64,000 bases of DNA from Paenibacillus plantiphilus (GCF_927798095.1 NZ_CAKMMF010000029.1:1-64000), one strand, 5' to 3'. Shown: positions 17,590 through 27,054, counted from the stretch's first letter. Numbers and translations are program-made. Notes: generated by a model not told the origin, from the letters alone.

Positions 17590-19584
17590 TTAGTTCCCCT
17601 CCATGTTCACATCCTGCTGCCGATCCCTCTTCTTCCACAAACAATCTGCGAGGATAAAGAAAAGAACCCCGATTGCTCCGCCAAGCAATACGCCCGTCCA
17701 TGACCGCGTCAAGGATATGGAAAGCGGGGAATGCAGATGTGTGAACGTGTTCACCATCGAGCAAAGCCCGATTGCTCCAAGCGGTAGCAGCCATATGCCC
17801 CTCCTGTACCGTGCAACCATACATGCAGCGATCATCAGCAATGGAAACCCGATCAGCCATTCCTTCGTTCGCGGGCGTACACCGAACAGATCCGATAATA
17901 GCTGACGCAGCTCGCCCTCGTAAGGCAGCACCATATCGCTATTGCCTGTTCTTGCAAGCAGGTAGGCCATACCAGCGCCGCCTGCCACCAGAGCTGCACC
18001 TATGAACAGGGCATTGCGCCGTTTCCTCGAACGGCTATTGGCAGTATCGCGCGCTGAACGCAATCTTGGTTGCAAATGGCTTCGATGTGTATCACCAGCG
18101 GCCAAATCAGCCGCGCCATTTGCTCCTCGCCGATCCCCCCACCAAGTATTGAACCAATCCCCCTGCAGCAGGAGCCCTATGATAATGATTGTAATCGGTC
18201 CAACATACAGCAGCTTCACGCCGCGAAATAAATCGATATATGCAAGGTATGCGATATCGCTCAGCAGCGCCGACACGTAGATTATGCCTGCTGATGTAAT
18301 TGCTACTGCCGCCGCATAACCCGCCACAGCCTTAATCAAAGCATGGCCCACTCCGACTGCCCGCTTCTCAATCGCCGCTGAGCGATTTCCTACACCGTTC
18401 CTCACTATATCGCCGCTCTTGGCTATATCGCGGTTCTTTCCTACAGCGCCGTTGTTCGCTGCAGCTTCCATTTCCTGCGGAGACAGCTCCTTGCGCTTGT
18501 GCCATCTTCTCATCCATAATACTGCTGCGCTCGGGGCAGCGATAGCTCCCCACAATGCGATAACACTTTCTATTCTGCCGCTCCAGCCCGCAGGCGCAGC
18601 CATCCAGAGTACCCAGATAGCAGCGGTTCCTGCCGCAATCAGCAGTATGATGACCGTTCTTATACGTGATGACAAGGCTTCAAATACACTGCCGGCCAAC
18701 AGCAGAAACAACGCTCCAATTCCCACCACCGGAAGCGTCCGCCATAGCTTGCTTGGCTCCGAATATTGTTCAGCAATCGGACTGGCGTCTCCCCAGCGAT
18801 ATTCATCCTTCAACTGCCTATGCAGCTGTTCAATGATGGCTTGGACGTGGCTCTCGTAATCTGTCCGTTTGACAGCTGCCCCTTCATTTCCTTCCACCGC
18901 CCCCCCGCGCTGCGGCATAAATGTCACAAGCCGGATTCCCCGTTCACGAACACCGAGCTCGAATGTATCTACCGCTTCGCTGATCGTCATGGACTGCAGC
19001 TGCTGCGAGTTGAAGAACAGACTCCGTATGGATTGATAACCGCTCTGACGCGACAGCGCAAGCGCCCCTTGCTGGCTCTTCACCAGTACGGCATGCATTT
19101 TATACTCTATAAGACTGTTTGCGATTGGCTCTAGATCACTCGTATAACCTGGCACTTCCATTCCGGCGAACTGTACACGCTTGATTCCAGCAGCAGACAG
19201 CTCCTTGAAAAGCTCTTTCACGAACTCTTCCTGAACGGGAAATCTCTCCGCAGCGATATAAGCCATAACTTCCCAGCCATGCTGCTCTCGCAATGCCAAT
19301 GCAGCCGATTTGAACGCTGTTGTTAATAGCTCCCCCGGCATTGCTGCGTCATCAGGCTTGGGCAGCACCGCTTCCAGCAGCACTGTAGTCGCCCCAGCTT
19401 CCTTGAACAACTGTAACTGAGCCAACTGCAGCTTGCCCTTCTGCAACACCCACTCTCCGGGAATGGCAATTTCGACTTGTCGGTCATTCTCCTCTGCCTG
19501 CCAGCGATTCGCTAGCAGCGGTAATGATCCTATTGCAGTCAATAAAATAAGTATAAACGCGATAGCAATAACATTTTTTGTCAA
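17590..19584 (-). CDS. Large multi-pass membrane protein, DUF5693-like
   Basis: This 664-residue protein has an N-terminal signal-anchor (IAIAFILILLTAIGSLPLLA), an extracytoplasmic domain of about 260 residues with TIM-barrel-like texture (VLQKGKLQLAQLQLFKEAGA; VMAYIAAERFPVQEEFVKEL), then about nine hydrophobic helices divided by a polar loop. It resembles the DUF5693 family of Firmicutes, often found near polysaccharide genes; I recall that family rather than having searched it. Its stop is directly followed by the start of the GH26-like gene, so the pair probably works together on a cell-surface glycan. Confidence 0.65.
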   Translation of the reverse strand: MTKNVIAIAFILILLTAIGSLPLLANRWQAEENDRQVEIAIPGEWVLQKGKLQLAQLQLFKEAGATTVLLEAVLPKPDDAAMPGELLTTAFKSAALALREQHGWEVMAYIAAERFPVQEEFVKELFKELSAAGIKRVQFAGMEVPGYTSDLEPIANSLIEYKMHAVLVKSQQGALALSRQSGYQSIRSLFFNSQQLQSMTISEAVDTFELGVRERGIRLVTFMPQRGGAVEGNEGAAVKRTDYESHVQAIIEQLHRQLKDEYRWGDASPIAEQYSEPSKLWRTLPVVGIGALFLLLAGSVFEALSSRIRTVIILLIAAGTAAIWVLWMAAPAGWSGRIESVIALWGAIAAPSAAVLWMRRWHKRKELSPQEMEAAANNGAVGKNRDIAKSGDIVRNGVGNRSAAIEKRAVGVGHALIKAVAGYAAAVAITSAGIIYVSALLSDIAYLAYIDLFRGVKLLYVGPITIIIIGLLLQGDWFNTWWGDRRGANGAADLAAGDTHRSHLQPRLRSARDTANSRSRKRRNALFIGAALVAGGAGMAYLLARTGNSDMVLPYEGELRQLLSDLFGVRPRTKEWLIGFPLLMIAACMVARYRRGIWLLPLGAIGLCSMVNTFTHLHSPLSISLTRSWTGVLLGGAIGVLFFILADCLWKKRDRQQDVNMEGN

Positions 19585-19866
19585 AATTACACCTCTGGAT
19601 TGTTTTCAAAATCCTGACTATTATATCACAGCTCTATCCTTGAAACGAATGTAGATGCCAGAAAGTTACCCTGCATTCGCAATCATCGTATTCTTCCTTA
19701 TTGCATATGTCCGAAGATGCATTCTTTCATGCTAGCGCCCAAGCCTGCCAGCTTCTCGTATTCTCAACAGACTGTTTAATAAAGCTTGCCTGCGGTCAGC
19801 CTCAACTGTGATCGCGCTACAGGTCTTATCTGTTCGGTATGTAACCCTTAGTTTCTGTTTGCATCT
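19585..19866. other. Intergenic region upstream of the DUF5693-like gene
   Basis: Nothing beyond presumed promoter sequence could be identified by eye. There is no ORF with a ribosome binding site and no repeat. Confidence 0.5.
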
Positions 19867-19899
19867 ATAGTTTAAACCTCCTGCTGCTGTTTAAACTAT
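19867..19899. repeat. Perfect 11-bp inverted repeat with 11-base loop
   Basis: ATAGTTTAAAC and GTTTAAACTAT flank CTCCTGCTGCT and are followed on the plus strand by TTTT. It could be an AT-rich terminator or an operator. No gene ends immediately before it on the plus strand. Confidence 0.8.
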
Positions 19900-20069
19900 T
19901 TTTACAAAATATACTATATCAGTTAGGGAAGAGCTTGAATAGGCGAATATATTCCAAAAGCAATTCTACTACTCGTCGATGATGCTTGATAGCCAAGAGC
20001 CTCGCAATAATGGAGATTGACATTTCATCGCTGCAGGGGTATAACAAGAATATTCCGAACAATTAAAAT

Positions 20070-20354
20070 TCATTGATGGGAACACATGCATTTGAAACTG
20101 GCATCCCCCAGAGAGTCGGCGCTTGCTGAAAGCCGATGTTTGCCAACAGATGACATATCCTCCCTGAGAAGACATGCTGAACAATTCCTCCAATTGCAGA
20201 TTGGAATAGGTAAGCATGGACGGTATCCGCCGTTACACGGAGCGCGTATGTTAGTACGCGACTAAGCGCCGAATGCTTCGCAATCCAGGGAGCTGACGGA
20301 AGTAGGGTGGTATCGCGAGTATATCTCGTCCCTTATAGGGACGGGATTTTTTTG
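20070..20354 (+). promoter_or_regulatory. T-box leader of ilvA with terminator
   Basis: AGTAGGGTGGTATCGCG at 20301-20317 is the T-box (consensus AGGGTGGNACCGCG), followed by a terminator stem CGTCCCT/AGGGACG and a T-run (20327-20354). Upstream, GAGAGTCGGC...GCTGAAAGCCGAT at 20111-20137 matches the AG-bulge and distal loop of Stem I. By hand-folding, an AUC triplet at 20157-20159 on the descending strand could be the isoleucine specifier, but the surrounding loop is not canonical. Uncharged tRNA would stabilise the antiterminator and switch on ilvA. The 5' limit is approximate. Confidence 0.9.
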
Positions 20355-20463
20355 TTTTTCACAGTTTTTCATAGTTTTTCACAGTTTTTTTACAACGTTT
20401 TTCACAACGTTTATTCACAGCGGCTCGTCTGTTAATTGAGGGATACAAAGGAGAGGTATAACA

Positions 20464-21744
20464 ATGGGGAACAATTCACAGTCAAGCAGCAGGGACGGAT
20501 ATACGGTCGGTTTAGCGGAAATCGCACAAGCGCAAATGCATGTCAAGGAAGTAGCGGCACGAACGCCGCTGCTGCACAATCGCGTACTCTCCGCTCGCTA
20601 CGGCTGCACCGTATTATTGAAACGGGAGGATCTTCAGGTCGTCCGCTCCTTCAAGCTGCGCGGCGCCTATCACCTGATGAAGTCGCTACCGCTGGAACGG
20701 CTGGAACGGGGCGTCGTATGCGCAAGTGCGGGCAACCATGCGCAAGGGGTGGCCTTCTCCTGCCAAGCGCTTGGCATACCGGGCAAAATCTATATGCCGA
20801 GCACCACTCCCCGTCAGAAGGTCAATCAGGTCGCCTTCTTCGGCGGTCCCGATGTGGAAATCATCTTAACCGGCGACTCCTTCGACGATGCCTACGATGC
20901 TGCTGTGACCGTCAGCCAGCGGGATGACCTGGCATTCATCCATCCCTTTGACGATCCCAAGATCATCGCCGGCAATGGCACGATCGGCAAGGAGATCATG
21001 GAAACCGTTGAGACTTCGCCCGACTATATTTTTCTCACTGTCGGCGGCGGCGGGCTTGCGGCAGGTGTAGGCGCTTATGTCAAAGCTGTCTCCCCGGCAA
21101 CCAAGCTTATTGGCGTCGAGCCAAAGGGAGCGCCCTCGATGCGCAGCTCCCTGGATGCCGGTGAAGTCACTGCGCTTGACTCCATCGATAAATTCGTAGA
21201 CGGCGCAGCAGTGAAGCGCGTCGGCGACTTGACCTTCCGCATGTGCCAGGAGCTGCTCGATGATATAGTACTCGTGCCAGAGGGCAAAGCATGTACAGCG
21301 CTGCTTGATCTCTATAATGAGAATGCAATTGTCGCAGAGCCGGCAGGAGCACTCCCCATTGCCGCGCTTGATCTGTATCGGGAGCAGATCGTTGGCAAGA
21401 CCGTCGTATGCATCATCAGCGGAGGCAACAATGATGTAGACCGCATGCAGGAGATCAAAGAGCGGTCACTCGTCTTCGAGGGCTTGAAACACTATTTCAT
21501 GGTTAACTTCCCGCAGCGGGCCGGCGCATTACGCGAATTTCTCGACGAGGTGCTCGGACCTGACGACGATATTGCCCGGTTCGAGTATACGAAGAAGCAT
21601 AACAAGGATAACGGCCCTGCCCTCGTTGGCATTGAGCTTAAGCACAGACAAGATTATGAGCCGCTCATTGCCCGGATGCGGATGAAGGGCCTCCAGTTCA
21701 TTGAATTGAACAAAGATCCTTTGCTGTTCAATTTGCTTATTTAG
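20464..21744 (+). CDS. ilvA: Threonine dehydratase, biosynthetic type
   Basis: This PLP enzyme converts threonine to 2-oxobutanoate, the first committed step to isoleucine. The 426-residue chain has the PLP lysine in VRSFKLRGAYHL at about residue 62, ASAGNHAQGVAF, and the phosphate-binding loop TVGGGGLAAG. The C-terminal 90 residues are one ACT-like regulatory domain (FMVNFPQRAGALREFLDEVL), the Bacillus form with a single ACT copy, so feedback by isoleucine is likely. ATG at 20464 follows GGAGAGGTATAACA. The T-box leader immediately upstream supports isoleucine-responsive control. Confidence 0.96.
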   Translation: MGNNSQSSSRDGYTVGLAEIAQAQMHVKEVAARTPLLHNRVLSARYGCTVLLKREDLQVVRSFKLRGAYHLMKSLPLERLERGVVCASAGNHAQGVAFSCQALGIPGKIYMPSTTPRQKVNQVAFFGGPDVEIILTGDSFDDAYDAAVTVSQRDDLAFIHPFDDPKIIAGNGTIGKEIMETVETSPDYIFLTVGGGGLAAGVGAYVKAVSPATKLIGVEPKGAPSMRSSLDAGEVTALDSIDKFVDGAAVKRVGDLTFRMCQELLDDIVLVPEGKACTALLDLYNENAIVAEPAGALPIAALDLYREQIVGKTVVCIISGGNNDVDRMQEIKERSLVFEGLKHYFMVNFPQRAGALREFLDEVLGPDDDIARFEYTKKHNKDNGPALVGIELKHRQDYEPLIARMRMKGLQFIELNKDPLLFNLLI

Positions 21745-21918
21745 CAACCAAACTCCGGCCCCTGCTTCACCTGCGAAGATGCCGATGATGCAGCTTCTTG
21801 GATTTTTGCTCCTGCTTGAATATAATGGTAGGAGCCCCTTCTTCCTGCTGGCTTCTCTTGCAGCTGCAGCAGGAATGGTTGAAGGGCGACTTTGTACGGA
21901 GAAGAAGGGGTTATCGGA

Positions 21919-23109
21919 ATGAACATATTGCGAAAACGCTGGTTCGGGCCGGAAATCTTACTGTTCTCGGCTATCTTGTTTATTGTTGAATTTGTCAGAG
22001 GGGCAGCGCTTATCAGCTTTCTTCCTATATATGGAGAGAAAACGCTTGGCCTCACTCTCGATATTATCGGGATCGCCATTACCGCGCATTATGTAACGGA
22101 TACCGCACTGAAGATGGCCATTGGATATTTGCTGGACCGATTCTCGATCCGTTTCGTTGTCCATGCCGGGCTGCTTGTTTCCCTCGCAGGCATTGCGCTC
22201 CTGCCATTCGCCCATGAGCCTTGGCTGTTTATCGTTGCGGCGGCTCTCTATGGAGTTGGTATATCACCGATATGGATCGTCTGCTTGACCAAGGTGACGG
22301 AGGAGCAGCGCGCCACCCAGATGGGATTTCTCTACACGATATGGCTTGTCGGTATCGGCTCCGGCCCTATCGTGAGCAATATTTTATTAGATTTCAGTAC
22401 AGCAGCAACCTATTATCTGCTGCTTGGACTATCTATATTTTGCTGGTTTCTTGCACTGTTCACCAGCAATCGCAAATCTTCTGACGTCAAGTCGCTTCCG
22501 ATGCGTGAACAATTCTCCATTCTGCGCGAACGTCTGCGCCATATGAAGCTGCTGCTCCCAGGCATGGTGCTTCAAACCTTGGGTGCAGGAATGCTTGTCC
22601 CTATACTGCCAAGCTTCGCCGAGGAGCGACTCGGAATGACCGGTGCGCAGTATTCCCTTCTTCTGCTCGCAGGAGGAGCCTTCACAGTGATCGGATTAAT
22701 TCCGATGGGGCGGCTCTCTGACAAGCTCGGCGGGAAGAAATGGTTTCTTGTTCTCGGCTTCTGCTTCATTGGCGCATGTCTGTACGGACTGGCTCTGGAG
22801 CCCCCATTATGGCAGAGCATGGCGCTCGCAGGGGCGCTTGGACTATCCTACGCCACACTGCTCCCCGCTTGGAATGCGCTGCTTGCCAATTATGTACCGC
22901 CGATGCAGCAGGGGCTTGGCTGGGGGATATTCTCCACCGTTGAAGGAATCGGCGGGATGATCGGTCCAGTCATAGGCGGCGTTCTCGCCTCGATATACGG
23001 CCAATCCGCCGTTGTTTGGTACAGTGCGGCTATGTATGTCTTAATTGGTTTGTTCTACATCTGGTTTCCTTTTCGTGCATTCACGGAAAGCGGCAGCAGG
23101 GTCAAATAG
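21919..23109 (+). CDS. MFS transporter
   Basis: This 396-residue protein has about twelve hydrophobic segments and the MFS loop motif GRLSDKLGGKK between helices 8 and 9, with a related segment (GYLLDRFSIRF) between helices 2 and 3. ATG at 21919 follows AAGGGGTTATCGGA. It is probably a drug or small-molecule efflux carrier of the DHA1 type, but the substrate is not deducible. A VTT-domain gene follows 15 bases later and a small zinc-ribbon gene after that, so the three may be cotranscribed. Confidence 0.85.
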   Translation: MNILRKRWFGPEILLFSAILFIVEFVRGAALISFLPIYGEKTLGLTLDIIGIAITAHYVTDTALKMAIGYLLDRFSIRFVVHAGLLVSLAGIALLPFAHEPWLFIVAAALYGVGISPIWIVCLTKVTEEQRATQMGFLYTIWLVGIGSGPIVSNILLDFSTAATYYLLLGLSIFCWFLALFTSNRKSSDVKSLPMREQFSILRERLRHMKLLLPGMVLQTLGAGMLVPILPSFAEERLGMTGAQYSLLLLAGGAFTVIGLIPMGRLSDKLGGKKWFLVLGFCFIGACLYGLALEPPLWQSMALAGALGLSYATLLPAWNALLANYVPPMQQGLGWGIFSTVEGIGGMIGPVIGGVLASIYGQSAVVWYSAAMYVLIGLFYIWFPFRAFTESGSRVK

Positions 23110-23124
23110 GGGGATTAGCGAAAG

Positions 23125-23739
23125 ATGAGTCAAATACAAGAATGGATACACAACCTGAAGGAAATGGATTTGAAAGATCTCCAGAGCACGCTTGAAAGTT
23201 ATTCGGCATTCGGTCCGCTGCCAGGCATTCTTCTTCCACTTATAGAATCGTTTCTGCCCATTCTGCCCCTTCTTGTATTCGTTGCGGCAAATGCGAATAT
23301 TTACGGTCTATGGCTCGGTTCCTTATTTTCATGGATCGGTGTAGCCGGAGGGGCGCTGCTCGTATTCCTGCTTGCCCGCAAGCTCGGCGGACGATTCGGC
23401 CCTTGGGTGCAGCAACGGTTTCCCCGCTCGAAGGTATTCTTCAATTGGATCGAGCACAAAGGCTTTACACCTATATTTTTACTGGCATGTTTTCCTTTCT
23501 CGCCATCATCGCTCATTAATATCGTATCCGGCCTTGGAAAAGTCCCCTTTCATACCTTTGCCGTCGCTGTATTGCTTGGAAAGGCGGTTATGATATTCAG
23601 CGTATCGCTGCTCAGCTTTGATATTGCCAATTTTGCGCAGGAGCCATGGCGCATCGTGATTACTATTGTGCTCATCGTCGGCATGTGGTTTGGCGGCAAA
23701 CGCATTGAGAAGCGGTATGAAATGAAGCGCAACGAATAG
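23125..23739 (+). CDS. VTT-domain (TVP38/TMEM64) membrane protein
   Basis: This 204-residue multi-pass protein has the VTT/SNARE-associated signature: a re-entrant helix with LPLIESFLPILPLLVFVAAN at about residue 37, LFSWIGVAGGALLVFLLAR, and FPFSPSSLINIVSGLGKVPF near 132. Homologues are Bacillus TVP38-type proteins, thought to be lipid scramblases or flippases. GGGGGATTAGCGAAAG precedes the ATG. It lies in a possible operon with the upstream MFS gene. Confidence 0.85.
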   Translation: MSQIQEWIHNLKEMDLKDLQSTLESYSAFGPLPGILLPLIESFLPILPLLVFVAANANIYGLWLGSLFSWIGVAGGALLVFLLARKLGGRFGPWVQQRFPRSKVFFNWIEHKGFTPIFLLACFPFSPSSLINIVSGLGKVPFHTFAVAVLLGKAVMIFSVSLLSFDIANFAQEPWRIVITIVLIVGMWFGGKRIEKRYEMKRNE

Positions 23740-23752
23740 GACGGTGCAGCCA

Positions 23753-24103
23753 ATGATCGGGAATGGAATGTATCCGCTTATGAGTCTGATGAGCGGCTTG
23801 GCAAGCGTCATCGTCCTGCTTTTTGCCGTCGCGCTTGTTGGCGCCATGATCTATATCATTCGTCTTACAACTGACGATTCCGACAAGCATTCGCAATTGA
23901 AGGCGTTTGTCGAAGCGCTGTTCAACTCGCCCAACCATTTGCACCAGCAAGGTTCTGATGACAATGAGAAGGATGCCTCCGCGCAGGCCAAGCAGCTCCA
24001 TGCTCTGTCAAAAACACCTTTCAGCGAGCCTTGCCCTGCATGTCTGGAAACCGTAACGCATGAGCATGCAGAATGCCCGTCTTGCGGATTGCGGCTCCTC
24101 TAA
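23753..24103 (+). CDS. Small membrane protein with C-terminal zinc ribbon
   Basis: The 116-residue product has one hydrophobic helix at residues 11-35 (ASVIVLLFAVALVGAMIYII), a polar linker, and a C-terminal CPACLETVTHEHAECPSCGLR four-cysteine motif typical of a zinc ribbon. ATG at 23753 is chosen because AGGACGG lies about eight bases upstream; an in-frame GTG at 23744 overlaps that site. It follows the VTT gene by 13 bases. No named family is recognised. Confidence 0.65.
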   Translation: MIGNGMYPLMSLMSGLASVIVLLFAVALVGAMIYIIRLTTDDSDKHSQLKAFVEALFNSPNHLHQQGSDDNEKDASAQAKQLHALSKTPFSEPCPACLETVTHEHAECPSCGLRLL

Positions 24104-24198
24104 GCTATACATAGTTTTCTTCCTAATGCGGCAAACTGTAGAAGCTGTTCTCCAGTCGGAATGACCTATTGACCTATAACATGAAACAGGAGGCCATT

Positions 24199-24342
24199 AT
24201 GTCAGGTGAACAACCTTCCAACGAGCAGATCAAGGCTAGTCAAGCACAGTCTCTAGCCGATCAGACGGGCAATAACAAAGAGCAGGCGAGCAAGCTGCAA
24301 TCAGAAGCAGATCGCCGTGCCGTACCAAAGCACGGGCTCTGA
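24199..24342 (+). CDS. Small hydrophilic protein (47 aa)
   Basis: CAGGAGGCCATT precedes ATG at 24199 and the frame runs 47 codons to TGA at 24340-24342. The product (MSGEQPSNEQIKASQAQSLA at the start) is rich in Gln, Ser, Asn and Lys, without cysteine or membrane helix. Texture resembles small acid- or stress-type proteins of sporeformers, but I recognise no family. The next gene starts 31 bases later with its own good ribosome binding site. Confidence 0.55.
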   Translation: MSGEQPSNEQIKASQAQSLADQTGNNKEQASKLQSEADRRAVPKHGL

Positions 24343-24373
24343 TGCTCCCATGCGATTCCAGGAGGATGCCACT

Positions 24374-24664
24374 ATGAGCGAAGAGAAGAGCCATTTCGAG
24401 ATGGAGCCCCTATCGGGCGAGCCGGTCGAGGTTGACGGGACTTACCGCAACGAATTGGGCCGTGAAGAAACGCTCAAGCGAGGACAAGAATTCCCAGCCG
24501 ATGTGCAGCTGGGCACTACGGAATGGGAGCTGGTCGAGCTTAGCCTCGACAACCATCACGAAGGCCAAACCGACCCTCGTCTCGTTCCCAAAAGAAAAAT
24601 TACAGCGAAGGAAGCCCATCTCCAGCATCCTCGCCGCCACAAAGGAAGAAACGAAGAGAATTAA
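24374..24664 (+). CDS. Conserved-looking hydrophilic protein (96 aa), unknown function
   Basis: ATG at 24374 follows CCAGGAGGATGCCACT, which outranks an in-frame ATG at 24317 that lacks a site. The product is charged, with VDGTYRNELGREETLKRGQE and FPADVQLGTTEWELVEL suggesting a small beta-rich fold, and a basic His/Arg-rich tail (HLQHPRRHKGRNEEN). No family is recognised. It ends shortly before a strong hairpin. Confidence 0.6.
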   Translation: MSEEKSHFEMEPLSGEPVEVDGTYRNELGREETLKRGQEFPADVQLGTTEWELVELSLDNHHEGQTDPRLVPKRKITAKEAHLQHPRRHKGRNEEN

Positions 24665-24668
24665 CAAC

Positions 24669-24715
24669 GAGAGGCTGTCTCACAAGTAGCTTGCGCTACT
24701 TGCGAGACAGCCTCG
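24669..24715. terminator. Long hairpin, probable bidirectional terminator
   Basis: CGAGAGGCTGTCTCACAAG and its complement form a stem of about 20 bp with a TTGC loop. It lies between rightward small genes and the leftward ArAE-type exporter gene. The T-tracts on both sides are weak. Confidence 0.6.
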
Positions 24716-24822
24716 TTGCTTTAAGCGGACCTGCAACCCGCTTCTGCCGCATCCTGATCAAGGGCATTATATGCTTGCCAATTAATTGCAGACATTCCGC
24801 GTTTGAGCACGATAACAGCGCT

Positions 24823-25854
24823 CTATGACTCTCCATCTTCCTCACGCTGAATCACTTGATCGGATATTCGCTCCAGCCGGCGCAAATGATACGCATACTC
24901 GAATATAGCAGAGCTGACGAACACAAGCCGCTTCTGTTCCTCCAGGTTATCGCCCAGATAAGCAGTCAGCTCTTTGATAAACCTGGTTTCCCGTTCCTCT
25001 TCGGGCTCGATGGACGCATTAATTTTGATTTTGCCCTCAAGCTTGAGCATAATTTGTTCATGATATTTCGTCAGCTCTTCAATCTGGCTGTCGAAGCGCT
25101 GCGCCCATTCACCCGCGCCCTGTGCCGTAAAATAATGCTCCTCCACAACGTCCAGCAAATCCGCGCCTTTATGAAGCGCCTTGATGAGCTGCTTGGACAG
25201 AATCAACTGCCTGGCTCTTGCTTGCCGCGGCTTCTTGCGCAAAGTACGCTCTTCTTCAAACAGCGCATACCGCTCCTCCAGCTTGCGCAGCACACCGCTT
25301 AGCTTGTCCTTCTCTGTACGGTGCACATCCTCTTTCATCTCGTTGGAAATAGCCATGCGAAGCAGCAGCGAAAGCTGCGTGTAGGCGCCGTGCACCTGTT
25401 CGAGGAACTGCTGTCTTGGACGAGGCGGAAACAGCAGCACATTGACTAAGAAAGCCGCCCCCATTCCGGTCATGACCATCGAGAATCGCTCTAGCGCAAA
25501 CAGCCAGCCCTGTTGATTCGCCTCCATGACAGCAACAACGGTTACAAGTGTCAGTCCGATTGAGCTCTCCATTCGAAGCCGAATGCATACGAGAATCACG
25601 ACAATACATACAATTCCGATAGCGATTGCTGTATGGCCAACTAATTGAACGGAAATAATGGCAATGACAGCTCCCAGCACATTCGTCTGCAGCTGATCCA
25701 TCACATGCTGCCAGGAACGGGAGATCGATGGCTGGATCGTGAAGATCGCCGCTACCGATGAAATAATTGGCGATGGAAAGCCAAGCAGGCTGCTGACATA
25801 GACAGCCAGCGCTACGGCCAGCCCTGTCTTCAATACGCGCGCGCCGATTGTCAT
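24823..25854 (-). CDS. Aromatic acid exporter (ArAE/FUSC type) family protein
   Basis: This 343-residue protein has an N-terminal block of about six membrane helices (residues 1-145; LAVALAVYVSSLLGFPSPII, AIGIVCIVVILVCI) followed by a cytoplasmic helical domain (LEERYALFEEERTLRKKPRQ). This matches the DUF939/ArAE_1 proteins YqjA/YgaE of Bacillus. Export of aromatic acids is known only for distant relatives. Its ATG overlaps the stop of the AlkC-like gene by four bases, so they are translationally coupled. Confidence 0.82.
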   Translation of the reverse strand: MTIGARVLKTGLAVALAVYVSSLLGFPSPIISSVAAIFTIQPSISRSWQHVMDQLQTNVLGAVIAIISVQLVGHTAIAIGIVCIVVILVCIRLRMESSIGLTLVTVVAVMEANQQGWLFALERFSMVMTGMGAAFLVNVLLFPPRPRQQFLEQVHGAYTQLSLLLRMAISNEMKEDVHRTEKDKLSGVLRKLEERYALFEEERTLRKKPRQARARQLILSKQLIKALHKGADLLDVVEEHYFTAQGAGEWAQRFDSQIEELTKYHEQIMLKLEGKIKINASIEPEEERETRFIKELTAYLGDNLEEQKRLVFVSSAIFEYAYHLRRLERISDQVIQREEDGES

Positions 25855-26984
25855 GGTGAATCGGTCCCTTCCTTTTCCATCAAATGATCGTCCTGATGAA
25901 GCATAACGGCAGTCTCGGCGACTGGACTGCCATTCACTATGAGCAGCAGCCGATGCATGCCCGGATAATGCTTGCGCGTAGTAAGGTCCTTCCAGCTCAG
26001 ACGTTTGACGCCGCGCAGACGCTCGCCTGCCGGAACTGTTTTGTCCGATAGCAGAAACTTTTTGCGCGAGACGCTTCCGTTGGCCTTCACATAATCAACC
26101 CCGAGCTCAACCCGGATACGCAACGGGCTGGTGCTGTGAAGAGACAGGTCATAAATAATCTCGGACACCTGGCCTAATACAGCTGTTTTCGATGCTGCTT
26201 CAATCCTTGCCTCCGTCACCAGCTTGGACGCAACATCATCCTGATATCCGAATAACGCAAGTATGGCGGGATCAGCGCTGCGGATCAATGTCCGGCTGCC
26301 GTGGCGGATGATCCAATCCGTCAAGGAGTGGCTTCCCTTCCAGCGAGCAGCCAGCTCTCTCACTACAGCAGGATGATCCTTGGCAATATCATTCACATTG
26401 TTCGCAACACTCTTGCGTACGTAAAGTGATGGATCACATTTCAGCTTTTCGAGCAGCGGCAGTATTGGAGAAGGGTCACGCTTAAACATCCCAAGCGCTG
26501 GGGCCCAGGGCAGCCTCGGTCTGCAGCCTTCACTAGCCAAACGGCGCACATGCTCGCTCTCATGCTCTGCCCACGCCAGCATCCGGCCCATCGTCCGTTC
26601 CGTATCTGCAAGCAGAAACGGCCGAATCGCGAACTCCGCCGAAGAGCGCGACGTAAATCGCTCCAGTGCATCCATCGACAGCTCCCAATGGGCTTGTCCA
26701 TAGACCTCAACAAAATCAGGGAAAAACAAATAAGGAAAGCCAACACATCGCTCATCTATTGCATACAGCACATCAAGCGCTTGCTCATATTGAGCGGGCA
26801 GCAGCGCGCCAAGCGACTCTGTTATCCTTCTGATGCGCCCTTTCAACTCTAGTTCTTCCCATCCTTCACCCGTTACCAGCGCTATGAAACGCTCTCCCTG
26901 GAAAGGCTCCCATTCCGACTGAACGAGTGCCGCAAACTGCTGTAGAAATACGAGGTCATACATCGATTTCAACGGTTCGGCCAT
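25851..26984 (-). CDS. AlkC-like DNA alkylation repair protein (HEAT-like glycosylase)
   Basis: The 377-residue protein has tandem helical HEAT-like repeats in its first 250 residues. Typical segments are VRRLASEGCRPRLPWAPALG, CDPSLYVRKSVANNVNDIAK and TDWIIRHGSRTLIRSADP, which match AlkC/AlkD-type glycosylases that remove alkylated purines. The last 110 residues form a beta-rich domain (SPLRIRVELGVDYVKANGS) of the kind added to some AlkC proteins. It overlaps the downstream exporter gene by four bases and follows spo0M after a terminator. Confidence 0.82.
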   Translation of the reverse strand: MAEPLKSMYDLVFLQQFAALVQSEWEPFQGERFIALVTGEGWEELELKGRIRRITESLGALLPAQYEQALDVLYAIDERCVGFPYLFFPDFVEVYGQAHWELSMDALERFTSRSSAEFAIRPFLLADTERTMGRMLAWAEHESEHVRRLASEGCRPRLPWAPALGMFKRDPSPILPLLEKLKCDPSLYVRKSVANNVNDIAKDHPAVVRELAARWKGSHSLTDWIIRHGSRTLIRSADPAILALFGYQDDVASKLVTEARIEAASKTAVLGQVSEIIYDLSLHSTSPLRIRVELGVDYVKANGSVSRKKFLLSDKTVPAGERLRGVKRLSWKDLTTRKHYPGMHRLLLIVNGSPVAETAVMLHQDDHLMEKEGTDSP

Positions 26985-27054
26985 CTCTCTATCGCCTCCT
27001 CACGTTATTATAGCTGATTCCACAACACATACAAGCAGCATCATTATGCCGCGC

